Positions 36,569-46,108 of a stretch of 64,000 nt of DNA are shown piece after piece. A program made the position numbers and the translations under genes. The stretch is taken from assembly GCA_023898725.1 (NCBI GenBank), contig CP060236.1:996501-1060500 (forward strand). The letters run 5' to 3'. The stretch is from Alphaproteobacteria bacterium (GTDB lineage Bacteria > Pseudomonadota > Alphaproteobacteria > JAUHZC01). Every line of letters starts with the position of its first letter. Position 1 is the first letter of the stretch. Under the pieces are notes generated by a model that was given only the letters and a program-made list of their open reading frames with translations, searched no databases and was not told the origin of the DNA.

Positions 36569-37579
36569 ATGAGTACAATACGTGTGGCGATCAATGGGTT
36601 TGGTCGCATTGGTCGCTTAGTGATGCGGGCTATCCTCGAGCAAGGTCGCAAAGATATCGATATAATAGCCATAAATGATCTTGGCACTACGTATAGTAAC
36701 ACCCACATGCTGAAGTATGACTCGGTTCATGGGCCCCTTAATCGTGAAATTACGATCACAGACTTGGGATTTGATGCAGGAAGTGGTCTTGTTCGGGTAT
36801 ACGCAGAACCAAACCCAGAAAAACTACCCTGGGGTGATTTGAAGATTGATATTGTCTTTGAGTGTTCAGGACGATTTACTACACGCGATAAGGCTGTTGC
36901 TCATATTGATGCTGGTGCCGCACGTGTTTTAGTATCTGCGCCTTGTACTGACGCAGACTATACGGTTGTATATGGTATAAACCACAAAGGCCTTAATCGC
37001 AGTCATGTTGTCATCTCGAATGCATCCTGTACAACAAACTGCCTTGCCCCGATTGCGCATGTTCTTGATGAAAATATTGGTATTCAAAAAGGGTTTATGA
37101 CCACTGTCCACGCCTACACAGGTGATCAACGCTTGGTTGATACACTACATCAAGACTTACGCCGCGCACGAGCTGCGGCCACTGCCATTATTCCTGCCTC
37201 AACGGGTGCTGCACGAGCCGTTGGTCTTGTTTTGCCTCATCTTAAAGGAAAAATTGATGGGACAGCTGTGCGTGTGCCAACGGCTAATGTTTCAATGGTT
37301 GACTTAACCGCTGTAATGAATCGCTCCACATCAGTGGATGAAATTAATACACTTATGCGTTCAGCCTCAACTGGTTACCTCAAGGAGGTACTTGGTGTAT
37401 GCACAGAACCACTCGTATCTTGCGACTTCAATCATAATCCCCTAAGTTCAATTGTTGATCTTGAGCAAACGCACGTGGTTGGAGATAACTTTATTCGTGT
37501 ACTCTCATGGTATGATAATGAGTGGGGTTTTGCTAATCGTATGTGTGATACAGCACGGGCTTTGTACGAAACCTGTTAA
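36569..37579 (+). CDS. gap: Glyceraldehyde-3-phosphate dehydrogenase
   Basis: The 336-residue enzyme oxidises glyceraldehyde-3-phosphate with phosphate and NAD. The Rossmann motif is INGFGRIGR and AINDLG carries the Asp linked to NAD rather than NADP preference. The active site SNASCTTNCLAP has Cys154 as nucleophile, with the partner His in TVHAYTGDQ. The C-terminal WYDNEWGFANRM is typical. AGAGGGAT precedes the ATG at good spacing. It is the last gene of the lipoprotein-ruvX-tkt-gap operon. Confidence 0.97.
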   Translation: MSTIRVAINGFGRIGRLVMRAILEQGRKDIDIIAINDLGTTYSNTHMLKYDSVHGPLNREITITDLGFDAGSGLVRVYAEPNPEKLPWGDLKIDIVFECSGRFTTRDKAVAHIDAGAARVLVSAPCTDADYTVVYGINHKGLNRSHVVISNASCTTNCLAPIAHVLDENIGIQKGFMTTVHAYTGDQRLVDTLHQDLRRARAAATAIIPASTGAARAVGLVLPHLKGKIDGTAVRVPTANVSMVDLTAVMNRSTSVDEINTLMRSASTGYLKEVLGVCTEPLVSCDFNHNPLSSIVDLEQTHVVGDNFIRVLSWYDNEWGFANRMCDTARALYETC

Positions 37580-37613
37580 ACTTTTATTGTGATTGCACAG
37601 GAGGGAAATACCC

Positions 37614-38549
37614 TTATAGTTTCTCCTTTCGGGATAATACGATGTAAGCTGCGTCAGTATCAAATAAGGTTTCAAGTGTAGATCTCTGAAGGCCATGCGT
37701 AGGATCAACCCTCCAAACATTGAACTTCTCATATTCGAAAAAGGCAAGAAGCTCGTCGATCTTTTGTTGGTGGCGGGGTGTGTTTTTGGGTCTCCAATGC
37801 AGAAAAATCGTAATATTAGGATTATTCGCCAAAGTTTGCGCAGCACCCTTTACGATCAAAGGAACATAGTCTACGACATCAATCCATAAGAAATCAACCT
37901 GCGCCTGAGAGAGAAAACCATCTAACGTCTGTGTCCACTCTGAAGAACAAAAATTTTTTGCTCTTTTTTGCTTTATAGGCACGGGTTCACGCACATCGTT
38001 GATTTGCTTGTCGGTGCATTGGGAGGCATGACCATCACAATCCTGCATGGGCTTAACCAAAGAATCAGAAAGTCTTTGCGCATTCACCGTCACATTGTAA
38101 ATATTATTACGCACCAAGGAATTCTGCAAATGTTTTACAGTTTTGGCATTTACTTCAAAGGCGATAACATGCCCCTTGTCACCAACTATGCGCGAAAATC
38201 GCAGTGTATGCACGCCATATCCGGCACCGACTTCAACAACATGGTCCCCTTTTTTCATCAAGCGGCCTGTTGTTTGTTGCACCGCACGAAGCAGGGAGTG
38301 TGCCAGGTTCACTTCACGGCAAAGATTCTGATCATTCCGATCAACAACAAGGTGTAGATCTCCATCCATTGCTACCTGTATATAACGCTTATTCGATGCA
38401 AGTTCCTCTGCTGATGTCCCCCAGACGCAACGTTTTTGGGAAGATTGTATTATCACAGAGCGCAACACAAAAACAAACGCGACACAAAAACAAATCAACA
38501 GAATTATTCGACGCTTAACAAACAGAGGGTTATTCACTTTCTTACTCAT
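37614..38549 (-). CDS. Membrane-anchored FkbM-family methyltransferase, divergent copy
   Basis: The 311-residue protein has a single N-terminal membrane anchor (about residues 14-32) and an FkbM-type SAM-dependent methyltransferase domain. Motif I is VVEVGAGYGVHTLRFS followed by VIAFEVNAKTVKHLQ. Where FkbM proteins have a conserved KIDIEGxE, this copy reads WIDVVDYV, so the usual acidic and lysine residues are missing and activity may be changed. It is a tandem paralogue of the next gene upstream (38571-39515), which keeps the motif. FkbM enzymes usually O-methylate sugars; the substrate here is unknown. It is convergent with gap. Confidence 0.85.
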   Translation of the reverse strand: MSKKVNNPLFVKRRIILLICFCVAFVFVLRSVIIQSSQKRCVWGTSAEELASNKRYIQVAMDGDLHLVVDRNDQNLCREVNLAHSLLRAVQQTTGRLMKKGDHVVEVGAGYGVHTLRFSRIVGDKGHVIAFEVNAKTVKHLQNSLVRNNIYNVTVNAQRLSDSLVKPMQDCDGHASQCTDKQINDVREPVPIKQKRAKNFCSSEWTQTLDGFLSQAQVDFLWIDVVDYVPLIVKGAAQTLANNPNITIFLHWRPKNTPRHQQKIDELLAFFEYEKFNVWRVDPTHGLQRSTLETLFDTDAAYIVLSRKEKL

Positions 38550-38570
38550 GACGATGGCACATTATCACTA

Positions 38571-39515
38571 TTATAGTGAAAAATCTCTTAGATCTTTGCG
38601 TGACAACACCACATCACAGGCGGGGACATGTCGAAGGTCCTCAAGATTTATCTTCTTCATGCCAATACCACGAACAAGAATCCATGCTTTAAAATCTTGA
38701 TTTTTCAGGTATGAAACAAGAACATTGACATCTCCACCACCGCGTTTCATGTGTCCAAGATCCCACTCCATAAGAATAGTAAGGTTTTTATTGGATGCGA
38801 TAATTTTCTGAGCGCCCTTAAAAAGGTAGGGCTCATAACCCTCAATATCAATTTTCAAAAAATCAACCGTTAGATCAACCAGTTCTTTATCCAGTGTAGT
38901 CATACGTACTGGTTGGCATTCCTTAACTTTACATGTTTTAAATGCCTCTTCTGAAGACAAAATATAGCCAGCTCCAATATTCGAGCTCTCATAAATCATT
39001 TGTGCATCATAATCTCGATCGCCAATACCAGCATTGCGCAGATCAACGTTTTGAATGTTATTAATATCCAATGATTGACGTAAATATTTCGCAACCCTCG
39101 GATTTGCCTCAAAGGAGTACACCTTGCCAGAACTACCAACTAACTCAGAAAAACGCAGCGTATGAACACCAAAGTTAGCTCCCACCTCAACAACTGTGTC
39201 CCCTTGCTTTACAAGGGCTTTAATAACATTTGTTTCGGTCTTGTCCCAATAACCAAGAGCCCTAATTGCGTAACACACACATCGATCATGCTTGTTTACA
39301 ACTATTTTCATCCCATTATCAAGGTACGAAAGGACATGATCGTCATCAATATTTTTTATATCTCGAAAATGCGTGGTATAAAACTCATAAAATGGACTTC
39401 TTAGTATGGCATCTTTAACTTCCCAAGGAATATAAGAGCGTCCCCAATACCCGAAGCTTGCAGAAAATAAAACAGCAGCGATACATATAAGTGAGTTACA
39501 GTATTTACGCATCAA
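38571..39515 (-). CDS. Membrane-anchored FkbM-family methyltransferase
   Basis: The 314-residue protein has an N-terminal hydrophobic anchor or signal (about residues 8-22) and a complete FkbM domain: VVEVGANFGVHTLRFSELVG, VYSFEANPRVAKYLRQSL, and VDFLKIDIEGYEPYLFKGA. It probably O-methylates a sugar of an envelope glycan, facing whichever side its anchor places it; this is inferred from the family. Its start overlaps the end of gyrB by 11 bp, so it is cotranscribed with the dnaA-gyrB cluster, an unusual neighbour for a surface-modification gene. The paralogue follows 21 bp downstream. Confidence 0.88.
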   Translation of the reverse strand: MMRKYCNSLICIAAVLFSASFGYWGRSYIPWEVKDAILRSPFYEFYTTHFRDIKNIDDDHVLSYLDNGMKIVVNKHDRCVCYAIRALGYWDKTETNVIKALVKQGDTVVEVGANFGVHTLRFSELVGSSGKVYSFEANPRVAKYLRQSLDINNIQNVDLRNAGIGDRDYDAQMIYESSNIGAGYILSSEEAFKTCKVKECQPVRMTTLDKELVDLTVDFLKIDIEGYEPYLFKGAQKIIASNKNLTILMEWDLGHMKRGGGDVNVLVSYLKNQDFKAWILVRGIGMKKINLEDLRHVPACDVVLSRKDLRDFSL

Positions 39516-41934
39516 GATTAGCTTTCAGAGCATTTTCTTGAATAAACTCACGACGAGGTTCAACAACATCACCCATAAGTGTTGAGAAGACTTCCTCAGC
39601 TTCATCAAAGTGATTAATTTTTACTTGGAGCAATGTACGCGCATCTGGATCAAGTGTTGTGCTCCAAAGTTGTTCAGCATCCATTTCGCCCAACCCTTTG
39701 TACCGTTGGATATAGACACCTTTTTGACCTTGCTGAGTGATAATCTCATTTAAAGAACAAGGACCTGTAACTTCTTGAAATTTATCTTTCACGTGGAAAT
39801 GACTAATGGCTGTAAATAACTCACCATAGGTACCTAAAAGAGTTTTCAGTTGAGTCGCATCAGCTGCCCGCAGAATATGAGGATCCAACAAAAACTGCTC
39901 CGGGACACCACGCACGATCCGACGCAATTTAAGTGCTGCACCATCTTTAGCAACTGTCCACTTTGGCTTCTCAACGCTTGAAGAAAATCTGTGAAGTCTA
40001 TCTTCCAGTGCCCTCATTGTTGCCTCGTCGTGAAATCTTCCATCACTGTATGTTCCCGCAAGAGCCACCTGATCGGCAATAAATTGTGACCCGACTTTGC
40101 GAATAAAGGGATCAAGAATGTTGCGAATTTTTGCACAAATATGCCCAAGATTTTCAAGATCAGGGCCAGCAATTTGTGTGCCTTCAGCTAAATTCAAAGT
40201 GGCGTCATTTGTACCGGATGTCACCAGATATGTATCAAGAGCATCTTGATCTTTCAAATACATAACAGAGCTTCCACGAATAGCGCCAAACAAAGGTGGT
40301 TGCGCAACATACAAATACCCTCGCTCGATAATTTCACGCATTTGACGAAAGAAAAATGTCAGCAGCAACGTCCGAATGTGACTTCCGTCTACGTCCGCAT
40401 CCGTCATAATAATAATACGGTGATAGCGAAGCTTTTCAATATTGAAACCCTCAGGGCCAATACTTGTTCCCAATGCCATAATTAGGGTCCCAATTTCTTG
40501 GGAACCTAACATTCGATCAAATCGCGCACGCTCAACGTTAAGAATTTTTCCACGCAGCGGCAATACAGCCTGAGACTTGCGACTACGGGCTGATTTGGCA
40601 GATCCGCCCGCACTGACACCCTCCACAAGAAGGAGTTCACTAAATGCAGGGTTCTTTTCCTGACAGTCTGCCAATTTTCCTGGAAGCGATGAAATATCAA
40701 GCGCTGTCTTGCGGCGGGTAAGGTCACGTGCCTTACGGGCTGCCTCACGGGCTGTTGCAGCCTCGACAATTTTCATAATAACTTTTTTTGCTTCGCCGGG
40801 ATTTTCTTCAAGCCACTGCTCGAGACGCTCTGCCACATATGTTTCAACCACAGGGCGGACCTCAGAAGAAACAAGTTTGTCTTTTGTTTGTGAAGAAAAT
40901 TTAGGATCGGGTACTTTTACAGAAAGCACGCAGGTCAGGCCTTCTCGCATATCCTCACCAGTCAAGCTTACTTTCTCTCGCTTCATTAATCCTGTTTTTG
41001 TGGCATAGTTATTAAGCATACGTGTCAAAGCAGCGCGCAAGCCAATCAAATGCGTTCCACCATCCCGCTGGGGAATATTATTGGTAAAACAATGCATAAC
41101 TTCATGATAGGAATCGTTCCACTCCATGGCTGTTTCAACAACAATGCCATCTTTTTCACCTGAAATGGATATCACTTCGTTATGAATAACATTTTTTTTA
41201 CGATCAAGATAACGAACATACTCTGAAATTCCTCCTTCGTAGTGTAACGTCAAATCGTACGGTTCTTGTTCTCGCTCATCGCGAAAATTTAAGTGAACAC
41301 CAGAGTTCAAAAAGGCTAACTCTCGAAAGCGTCGTTCGAGCGTTGCACGATCAAAAATAGTTTGTGTAAAGGTCTCCTTCGATGGCAAGAAATGAATGCG
41401 GGTACCTGTTTTTCCCTCAGCATCACCTATCACACGAAGAGGGGCGAGACTTTCTCCGTGACGAAACTCCATAAAATGCTCTTTGCCATTGCGCCAAACG
41501 GTTAGCTTCAACGATTCGGACAACGCATTCACCACCGACACACCGACACCGTGCAACCCGCCTGAAACTTTATAGGAATTCTGATCAAACTTACCCCCTG
41601 CGTGCAGCTGTGTCATAATGACTTCTGCGGCAGATATCCCTTCTTCGTGATGAATTTCCACAGGAATTCCACGACCATCATCGCTGATACTGACAGACTC
41701 ATCTGCATGTAAAACAACCAAGATTTTTGAACAATGGCCTGCAAGGGCTTCATCAACAGCATTATCCAAAACCTCATAGACCATATGGTGAAGCCCCGAC
41801 CCATCATCTGTATCACCAATGTACATGCCTGGACGCTTACGAACCGCATCAAGTCCCTTCAGAACTTTGATGGAGTGTGCTCCATATTCTGCATTGTCTG
41901 GTTTATTAGTGATATTGTTTTCAGTGTCTGACAT
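39505..41934 (-). CDS. gyrB: DNA gyrase subunit B
   Basis: GyrB supplies the ATPase of gyrase. The 809-residue protein has the GHKL ATPase start (KGLDAVRKRPGMYIGDT, EVLDNAVDEALAG), GGLHGVGVSVVNALS, the transducer region and the TOPRIM domain with DADVDGSHIRTLLLT. The first TOPRIM motif reads EGVSAGGSAK instead of EGDSAGGSAK: the Asp at E. coli position 426, a known quinolone-resistance position, is Val. The C-terminal RYKGLGEMDAEQLW is typical. GyrB rather than ParE is supported by the long form and the dnaN-recF-gyrB order. Confidence 0.96.
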   Translation of the reverse strand: MSDTENNITNKPDNAEYGAHSIKVLKGLDAVRKRPGMYIGDTDDGSGLHHMVYEVLDNAVDEALAGHCSKILVVLHADESVSISDDGRGIPVEIHHEEGISAAEVIMTQLHAGGKFDQNSYKVSGGLHGVGVSVVNALSESLKLTVWRNGKEHFMEFRHGESLAPLRVIGDAEGKTGTRIHFLPSKETFTQTIFDRATLERRFRELAFLNSGVHLNFRDEREQEPYDLTLHYEGGISEYVRYLDRKKNVIHNEVISISGEKDGIVVETAMEWNDSYHEVMHCFTNNIPQRDGGTHLIGLRAALTRMLNNYATKTGLMKREKVSLTGEDMREGLTCVLSVKVPDPKFSSQTKDKLVSSEVRPVVETYVAERLEQWLEENPGEAKKVIMKIVEAATAREAARKARDLTRRKTALDISSLPGKLADCQEKNPAFSELLLVEGVSAGGSAKSARSRKSQAVLPLRGKILNVERARFDRMLGSQEIGTLIMALGTSIGPEGFNIEKLRYHRIIIMTDADVDGSHIRTLLLTFFFRQMREIIERGYLYVAQPPLFGAIRGSSVMYLKDQDALDTYLVTSGTNDATLNLAEGTQIAGPDLENLGHICAKIRNILDPFIRKVGSQFIADQVALAGTYSDGRFHDEATMRALEDRLHRFSSSVEKPKWTVAKDGAALKLRRIVRGVPEQFLLDPHILRAADATQLKTLLGTYGELFTAISHFHVKDKFQEVTGPCSLNEIITQQGQKGVYIQRYKGLGEMDAEQLWSTTLDPDARTLLQVKINHFDEAEEVFSTLMGDVVEPRREFIQENALKANLDA

Positions 41935-41950
41935 TTCTGTGCCTTTATAT

Positions 41951-43180
41951 CTAGTTTGTTGCGCCTGTTGTTATAAAATGAGCAATACACTTTGCATGTT
42001 CGAAAACAGATATGTCTGTTCCTGTCATCCACACCTGAACGCCCAACCGATCAATTTCAGCAAAAAGCTCCGCTCTGCGAGTTGCATCAAGGTGTGCAAT
42101 GACTTCATCAAAAAGAAGAACAGGCACCGGTTTATTCTGAGCCAGCAAAACGCGCGTATTCGCAATGACAATGGATAGTAGCATTGCTTTTTGTTCTCCG
42201 GTAGAGCATTGAGTGGCAGGTATGTTTTTTTCTGCATGAATGACACGTAAGTTACTGCGATGGGCTCCATGATGGCTCACTCCCGTGCGTGCATCAAGAT
42301 CACGCGCACGCCGCAGCAAGCCACGCAAATGTTCCTCAATAAACGTCGCAGAGTGACCAGCATCAAGCATATCTTCAATCTCACCCTCAACAAACAAGAT
42401 TGCCCGGGGAAAAGAGGACATTTGCCAGCAATTCATCTCATGAATACGTGCGACAAACTCTATGCGCGCAACACCCAATGATAAGGAAAGTGTGGCAATT
42501 TTTTCCTCAAGGCTCGTAAGCCAAAGATCGTCGGTACGCCCCAATCGCAAAAGCTTCATTCTCTCCCGAAGCGCAGCGTCATACTGAGCAAGGCGCGTGG
42601 CATGATGTGTATCAAAAACATAAATCATGCGATCCAGAAATTGGCGGCGATCAGTCAGTCCTTCTCCCAAGATACGATCCATATGTGGCGTAACCCACTG
42701 CACCGTAAGATATTCGTTAAGCTGAGAAATAGAGCGCACATAGGAACCATCAACGCTTGCCATTCGACGGAAAACGCCTGTGCCACAAGCACTTTGACGA
42801 TGAGAAATTCCAGATCCCAACTTTGTGACTATCCCCTTGCTCAAAACTGTGGCATGCACCCCCCACCCTTCAAGAGATCCTGAAGTGCTTTTATTTTGAG
42901 CATAGGGATCCATGAGCGTTGATCGTCGTAAACCTCGCCCGGGGGATAACCAGGAAATCGCTTCTAAAATATTTGTTTTGCCGCTACCATTTGGTCCCAC
43001 CAACACAGCACTTGCGCCCGGTATACGAATTGACAGCGTATCGTAGGAACGAAAGTTTAACAGTTTCAACTCCGTAATTGCCTGAGAGAGATATTGAGAT
43101 GAAGAGTGATCTGATAACGGATATTGACCCTCAGGAAGAACATGCGCCACATTTTCTTGGAGCATCGCCATCTTTTCCAT
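41951..43180 (-). CDS. recF: DNA repair and replication protein RecF
   Basis: RecF is an SMC-like ATPase that helps load RecA at gaps and stalled forks. The 409-residue protein has LKLLNFRSYDTLSI followed by Walker A VGPNGSGKTNILEAI, the signature CSTGEQKAMLLSIVIA and Walker B VLLFDEVIAHLD. The N-terminus carries about 35 extra residues before the family core; a later start is possible, but the ATG used overlaps the dnaN stop as TAATG, which supports it. Confidence 0.94.
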   Translation of the reverse strand: MEKMAMLQENVAHVLPEGQYPLSDHSSSQYLSQAITELKLLNFRSYDTLSIRIPGASAVLVGPNGSGKTNILEAISWLSPGRGLRRSTLMDPYAQNKSTSGSLEGWGVHATVLSKGIVTKLGSGISHRQSACGTGVFRRMASVDGSYVRSISQLNEYLTVQWVTPHMDRILGEGLTDRRQFLDRMIYVFDTHHATRLAQYDAALRERMKLLRLGRTDDLWLTSLEEKIATLSLSLGVARIEFVARIHEMNCWQMSSFPRAILFVEGEIEDMLDAGHSATFIEEHLRGLLRRARDLDARTGVSHHGAHRSNLRVIHAEKNIPATQCSTGEQKAMLLSIVIANTRVLLAQNKPVPVLLFDEVIAHLDATRRAELFAEIDRLGVQVWMTGTDISVFEHAKCIAHFITTGATN

Positions 43181-44289
43181 TATACCCGCATTGGCATAAC
43201 AACAAAAATTGCAGCCGAATTCCCAGGATCACGTATTAACACAGGCGAAGACGCATCTGAAAGGGCAATCTCGACACGACCACTGGAAGATTTGTGAAAA
43301 ATATCAAGCAGATATCGTGCATTAAAACCAATTTCAAGTCCTTCCCCCGAATACAGAACAGAAATTTTCTCGTGGGCGCGGCCTGACTCTGAGCTCACAG
43401 CCGAAAGAAGCAACGCTCCCTCACTTAAGTTCATGCGCACACCGTATTCCTTATCAGAAGCCATGGTTGCCACACGATCAACGGACTCTGATAGCTGCTT
43501 TGCATCAAGTTCTAAAAGCTTATCATTAACCTTAGGAATAACCGCCTCATAGTCTGGGAATGTGCCATCAATTAAGCGAGAGGTCAGATAGGCATTTCCT
43601 AGGGTAAAAGCAATTTGGGTATCAGATATACTAAGATCAATCGCGCCTTCGCTTTCACCAATAAGTTTAGCCAGCTCATTCACACACTTGCGCGAAATAA
43701 TAACAGGTGGCAATTTTTCAACATTCGTACTCACATAAAAGCTTGCGCGGGCAAGGCGGTGGCCATCTGTCGCAACAGCGCGCATTTCTTGCGCACCTTT
43801 TGGGTGTAACAAAACCCCATTCAGGTAGTAACGCGCTTCTTCATTAGACATAGCAAAACGCACCTGATCCAATACGGTAAAAAGATCTTTGGCAGGCATT
43901 GAGAAATTATGATGCAAAGAAGTGCGCTGAACTGTGGGGAAATCATCAGCCGGTAAACATGAAATATTAAACTCACATGCCCCCGAAACAAGCTTCAACT
44001 GTTGTGTATCTGGAATGAGCTCACACGCAATGTCTGAACCGGGTATTAATTTGCGTACAATTTCAAATAAACGATGCGCGGGGACAGTGGTCGCCCCGAC
44101 TTGTGTAACCGATGCATCAATTGCCTCAATTAATGACAACTCAAGGTCGGTAAACGTTATGATGAGCTTGCCATTTTCAGCGTGCAACAAAGTATTGGCT
44201 AAAATTGGAACAGTCGTTCGTTTTTCAACCACATTTTGGCCGTGTGTAAGCGCTTTAAGGAAATTTTCGCGACGTATTTCAAACTTCAT
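43180..44289 (-). CDS. dnaN: DNA polymerase III beta subunit (sliding clamp)
   Basis: The 369-residue protein forms the ring clamp that tethers DNA polymerase III. It shows the three-domain repeat, with FLKALTHGQNVVEKRTTVPILANTLL at the N-terminus, the LNGVLLHPKG and AVATDGHRLARA segments of domain 2 and the PMRV ending (VVMPMRV) that lines the partner-binding pocket. It lies 59 bp after dnaA and overlaps recF by one base. Confidence 0.96.
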   Translation of the reverse strand: MKFEIRRENFLKALTHGQNVVEKRTTVPILANTLLHAENGKLIITFTDLELSLIEAIDASVTQVGATTVPAHRLFEIVRKLIPGSDIACELIPDTQQLKLVSGACEFNISCLPADDFPTVQRTSLHHNFSMPAKDLFTVLDQVRFAMSNEEARYYLNGVLLHPKGAQEMRAVATDGHRLARASFYVSTNVEKLPPVIISRKCVNELAKLIGESEGAIDLSISDTQIAFTLGNAYLTSRLIDGTFPDYEAVIPKVNDKLLELDAKQLSESVDRVATMASDKEYGVRMNLSEGALLLSAVSSESGRAHEKISVLYSGEGLEIGFNARYLLDIFHKSSSGRVEIALSDASSPVLIRDPGNSAAIFVVMPMRV

Positions 44290-44348
44290 GGAGACCTAAT
44301 CCAACCCAATCACACCTATTGAGGTCAATCTAGCACAAAAATCAGCGC

Positions 44349-45725
44349 TTAGCTACTCAACAAGCGTTTTAATAGGTCAATGTCTTCTTTAAGGCTGGGA
44401 TCTTTACTTATCAACTCCTCGACCTTTTTGACAGCATGTAAAACTGTTGTATGATCACGCCCTCCAAACTTTCGACCAATCTCAGGGAGCGAAAGAGGAG
44501 TAAGGTTTTTTGTCAAATACATAGCTACTTGGCGTGGACGCACAACCGTACGCAATCGACGCGAAGAGTGCATATCAGAGACCCGTACATTAAAGTGCTC
44601 AGCAACCTTTTTTTGGACTTCCTCTGCAGTTACCAAACGTTCATTGGCTCGCAATAAGTCTCTTAGAACATCTTGCGCCATATCCATATTCAAGGCACGG
44701 CCAACCAACGTTGCGTGTGCCACTATACGGGTCAAAGCACCTTCGAGCTCCCGTACGTTTGAGGAAATTTTATGCGCTAGAAACTCAATAACACTATCTG
44801 GAACAGTTACAGTCAATTTCTCGGCCTTTGCCTGGAGAATCCCAAGGCGCAGCTCATATGTCGTTGGGTGCACATCAGCAACCAGCCCCCATCCCAGGCG
44901 AGACTTCAGACGTTCTTCCATCCCCTCCAGGTCTGAGGGTGATTTATCGGCAGAAATAACCACTTGTCTGTTTTGATCGACCAACGCATTGAAGGTATGA
45001 AAAAACTCTTCCTGAGTAGAGTCCTTACCACTGATAAATTGGACATCATCAATCATAAGAATATCCACAGACCGAAATTGTTCTTTGAAGGCGACAGTAT
45101 CTTTAAACCGTAACGCACGAATAAATTGATACATAAATTTTTCAGCAGACATATAAATAACCTTGCGATCGGGGTGTGATGAACGCAGTTGCCACGCAAT
45201 CGCATGCATTAAATGTGTCTTACCAAGGCCAACCCCTCCATATAAAAACAAAGGATTAAAGGGAACTGTTTCAGCTTCAGCCACACGCCGTGCAGCAGCA
45301 TAGGCAAGTTCATTCGGTTTTCCCACTACAAAGTTCTCAAATGTAAAACGGGCATCCAGTGCTGATGTTGTGAAAATATTTTCAACACTTTTCCACTCAT
45401 CCTCGCCTGCTGAAGGACTATCTTTGGCACGTGCAGTATTGGTTTTGCTATCTGCATCAGGTGGTGATGCAGATAGTTGGGATTGAGCAGAGCGTACGAT
45501 TACGTCAAGCAAAAGAATGCGGGAATCAACCTCTTTGGCACAGGCAAGCGCATCACGTTCACAATTTGTCACAAACCAATCCCGTACAAAACGTGTGGGG
45601 GCAGCAAGAACAAGCCTTCCAGCCACAAACTCAACAAAAAAAATATCCGACAGCCAACTATCAAAAGTGACTTTGCCAAACTTTTTTTGTAACAAAAAAG
45701 CAATTTCAGGCCAAGGATTCGGCAT
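44349..45725 (-). CDS. dnaA: Chromosomal replication initiator DnaA
   Basis: DnaA binds DnaA boxes in oriC and melts the origin. From the ATG at 45725 the product is 458 residues and begins MPNPWPEIAFLLQKKFG, which matches domain I; the open frame continues 40 codons upstream but without family similarity. The AAA+ domain has Walker A LYGGVGLGKTHLMHA and Walker B ILMIDDVQFISG; domain IV has the signature GGRDHTTVLHAVKKVEEL. It heads the dnaA-dnaN-recF-gyrB cluster. In many alphaproteobacteria oriC is not next to dnaA, and I see no cluster of DnaA boxes upstream. Confidence 0.96.
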   Translation of the reverse strand: MPNPWPEIAFLLQKKFGKVTFDSWLSDIFFVEFVAGRLVLAAPTRFVRDWFVTNCERDALACAKEVDSRILLLDVIVRSAQSQLSASPPDADSKTNTARAKDSPSAGEDEWKSVENIFTTSALDARFTFENFVVGKPNELAYAAARRVAEAETVPFNPLFLYGGVGLGKTHLMHAIAWQLRSSHPDRKVIYMSAEKFMYQFIRALRFKDTVAFKEQFRSVDILMIDDVQFISGKDSTQEEFFHTFNALVDQNRQVVISADKSPSDLEGMEERLKSRLGWGLVADVHPTTYELRLGILQAKAEKLTVTVPDSVIEFLAHKISSNVRELEGALTRIVAHATLVGRALNMDMAQDVLRDLLRANERLVTAEEVQKKVAEHFNVRVSDMHSSRRLRTVVRPRQVAMYLTKNLTPLSLPEIGRKFGGRDHTTVLHAVKKVEELISKDPSLKEDIDLLKRLLSS

Positions 45726-45929
45726 TTTTTCGTGCGTAGAGATATGAACCACGGAAACTGAGGAGGAAATTCTAGTGTAAAAGTGATTAGCACATAAAAA
45801 AAACTTTGGATAGATTGGATTACGTTTTTCACCGATAAAGTCCAAAATACCAAATTGGCAAAAATATTATTCAGGGCGTTGAAAAAGTAAGTGCAACAAA
45901 CATAGATAATAAATATGCAAAAACATCTC

Positions 45930-45958
45930 TTGTAATGTCGTTACGTCGTACCTATATG
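45930..45958 (+). promoter_or_regulatory. Promoter of tandem sRNA unit 1
   Basis: TTGTAA (45930-45935), 17-bp spacer, TATATG (45953-45958). The same elements and spacing recur in unit 2 although the spacer sequence has diverged, which argues for selection on the promoter. A conserved ATGCAAAAA-N2-TCTCTTG block (from 45915) overlaps the -35. Confidence 0.65.
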
Positions 45959-45962
45959 TATA

Positions 45963-46031
45963 GAGTCAGCGTGAAAGCGTTGACTACATACCTCCCTAAA
46001 ATAAGAAGGCCAGTGCAAGCTGGCCTTTTTT
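45963..46031 (+). ncRNA. Putative trans-acting small RNA, tandem copy 1 (about 69 nt)
   Basis: The predicted transcript starts at about 45963-45965. It has three parts. A 5' hairpin AGTCAGCG-TGAAAG-CGTTGACT has 8 pairs. A single-stranded linker of about 20 nt carries CCTCCC at 45991-45996, complementary to Shine-Dalgarno AGGAGG-like sites. A terminator hairpin AAGGCCAGT-GCAA-GCTGGCCTT (9 pairs including one G-T, GCAA tetraloop) is followed by TTTTTT ending at 46031. Copy 2 lies exactly 179 bp downstream with no indel over 84 aligned bases and 7 substitutions. Several of these keep or exchange pairs in the stems. The design recalls alphaproteobacterial anti-SD sRNAs that occur in tandem (the AbcR/alpha-r15 and cuckoo RNA groups), but the sequence does not let me assign it to one of them. 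Confidence 0.75.
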
Positions 46032-46108
46032 ATTGCCCACAATCACCGCTTGGCGGGTACAGGCATGTGCGTAAAAATAGGCACATAGCAACCATGCAAA
46101 AAGGTCTC

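Noticed and set aside
38204..38518. 104-codon plus-strand frame opposite the first FkbM gene
   Set aside because: It is the complement of a well-supported FkbM domain and has no independent support.
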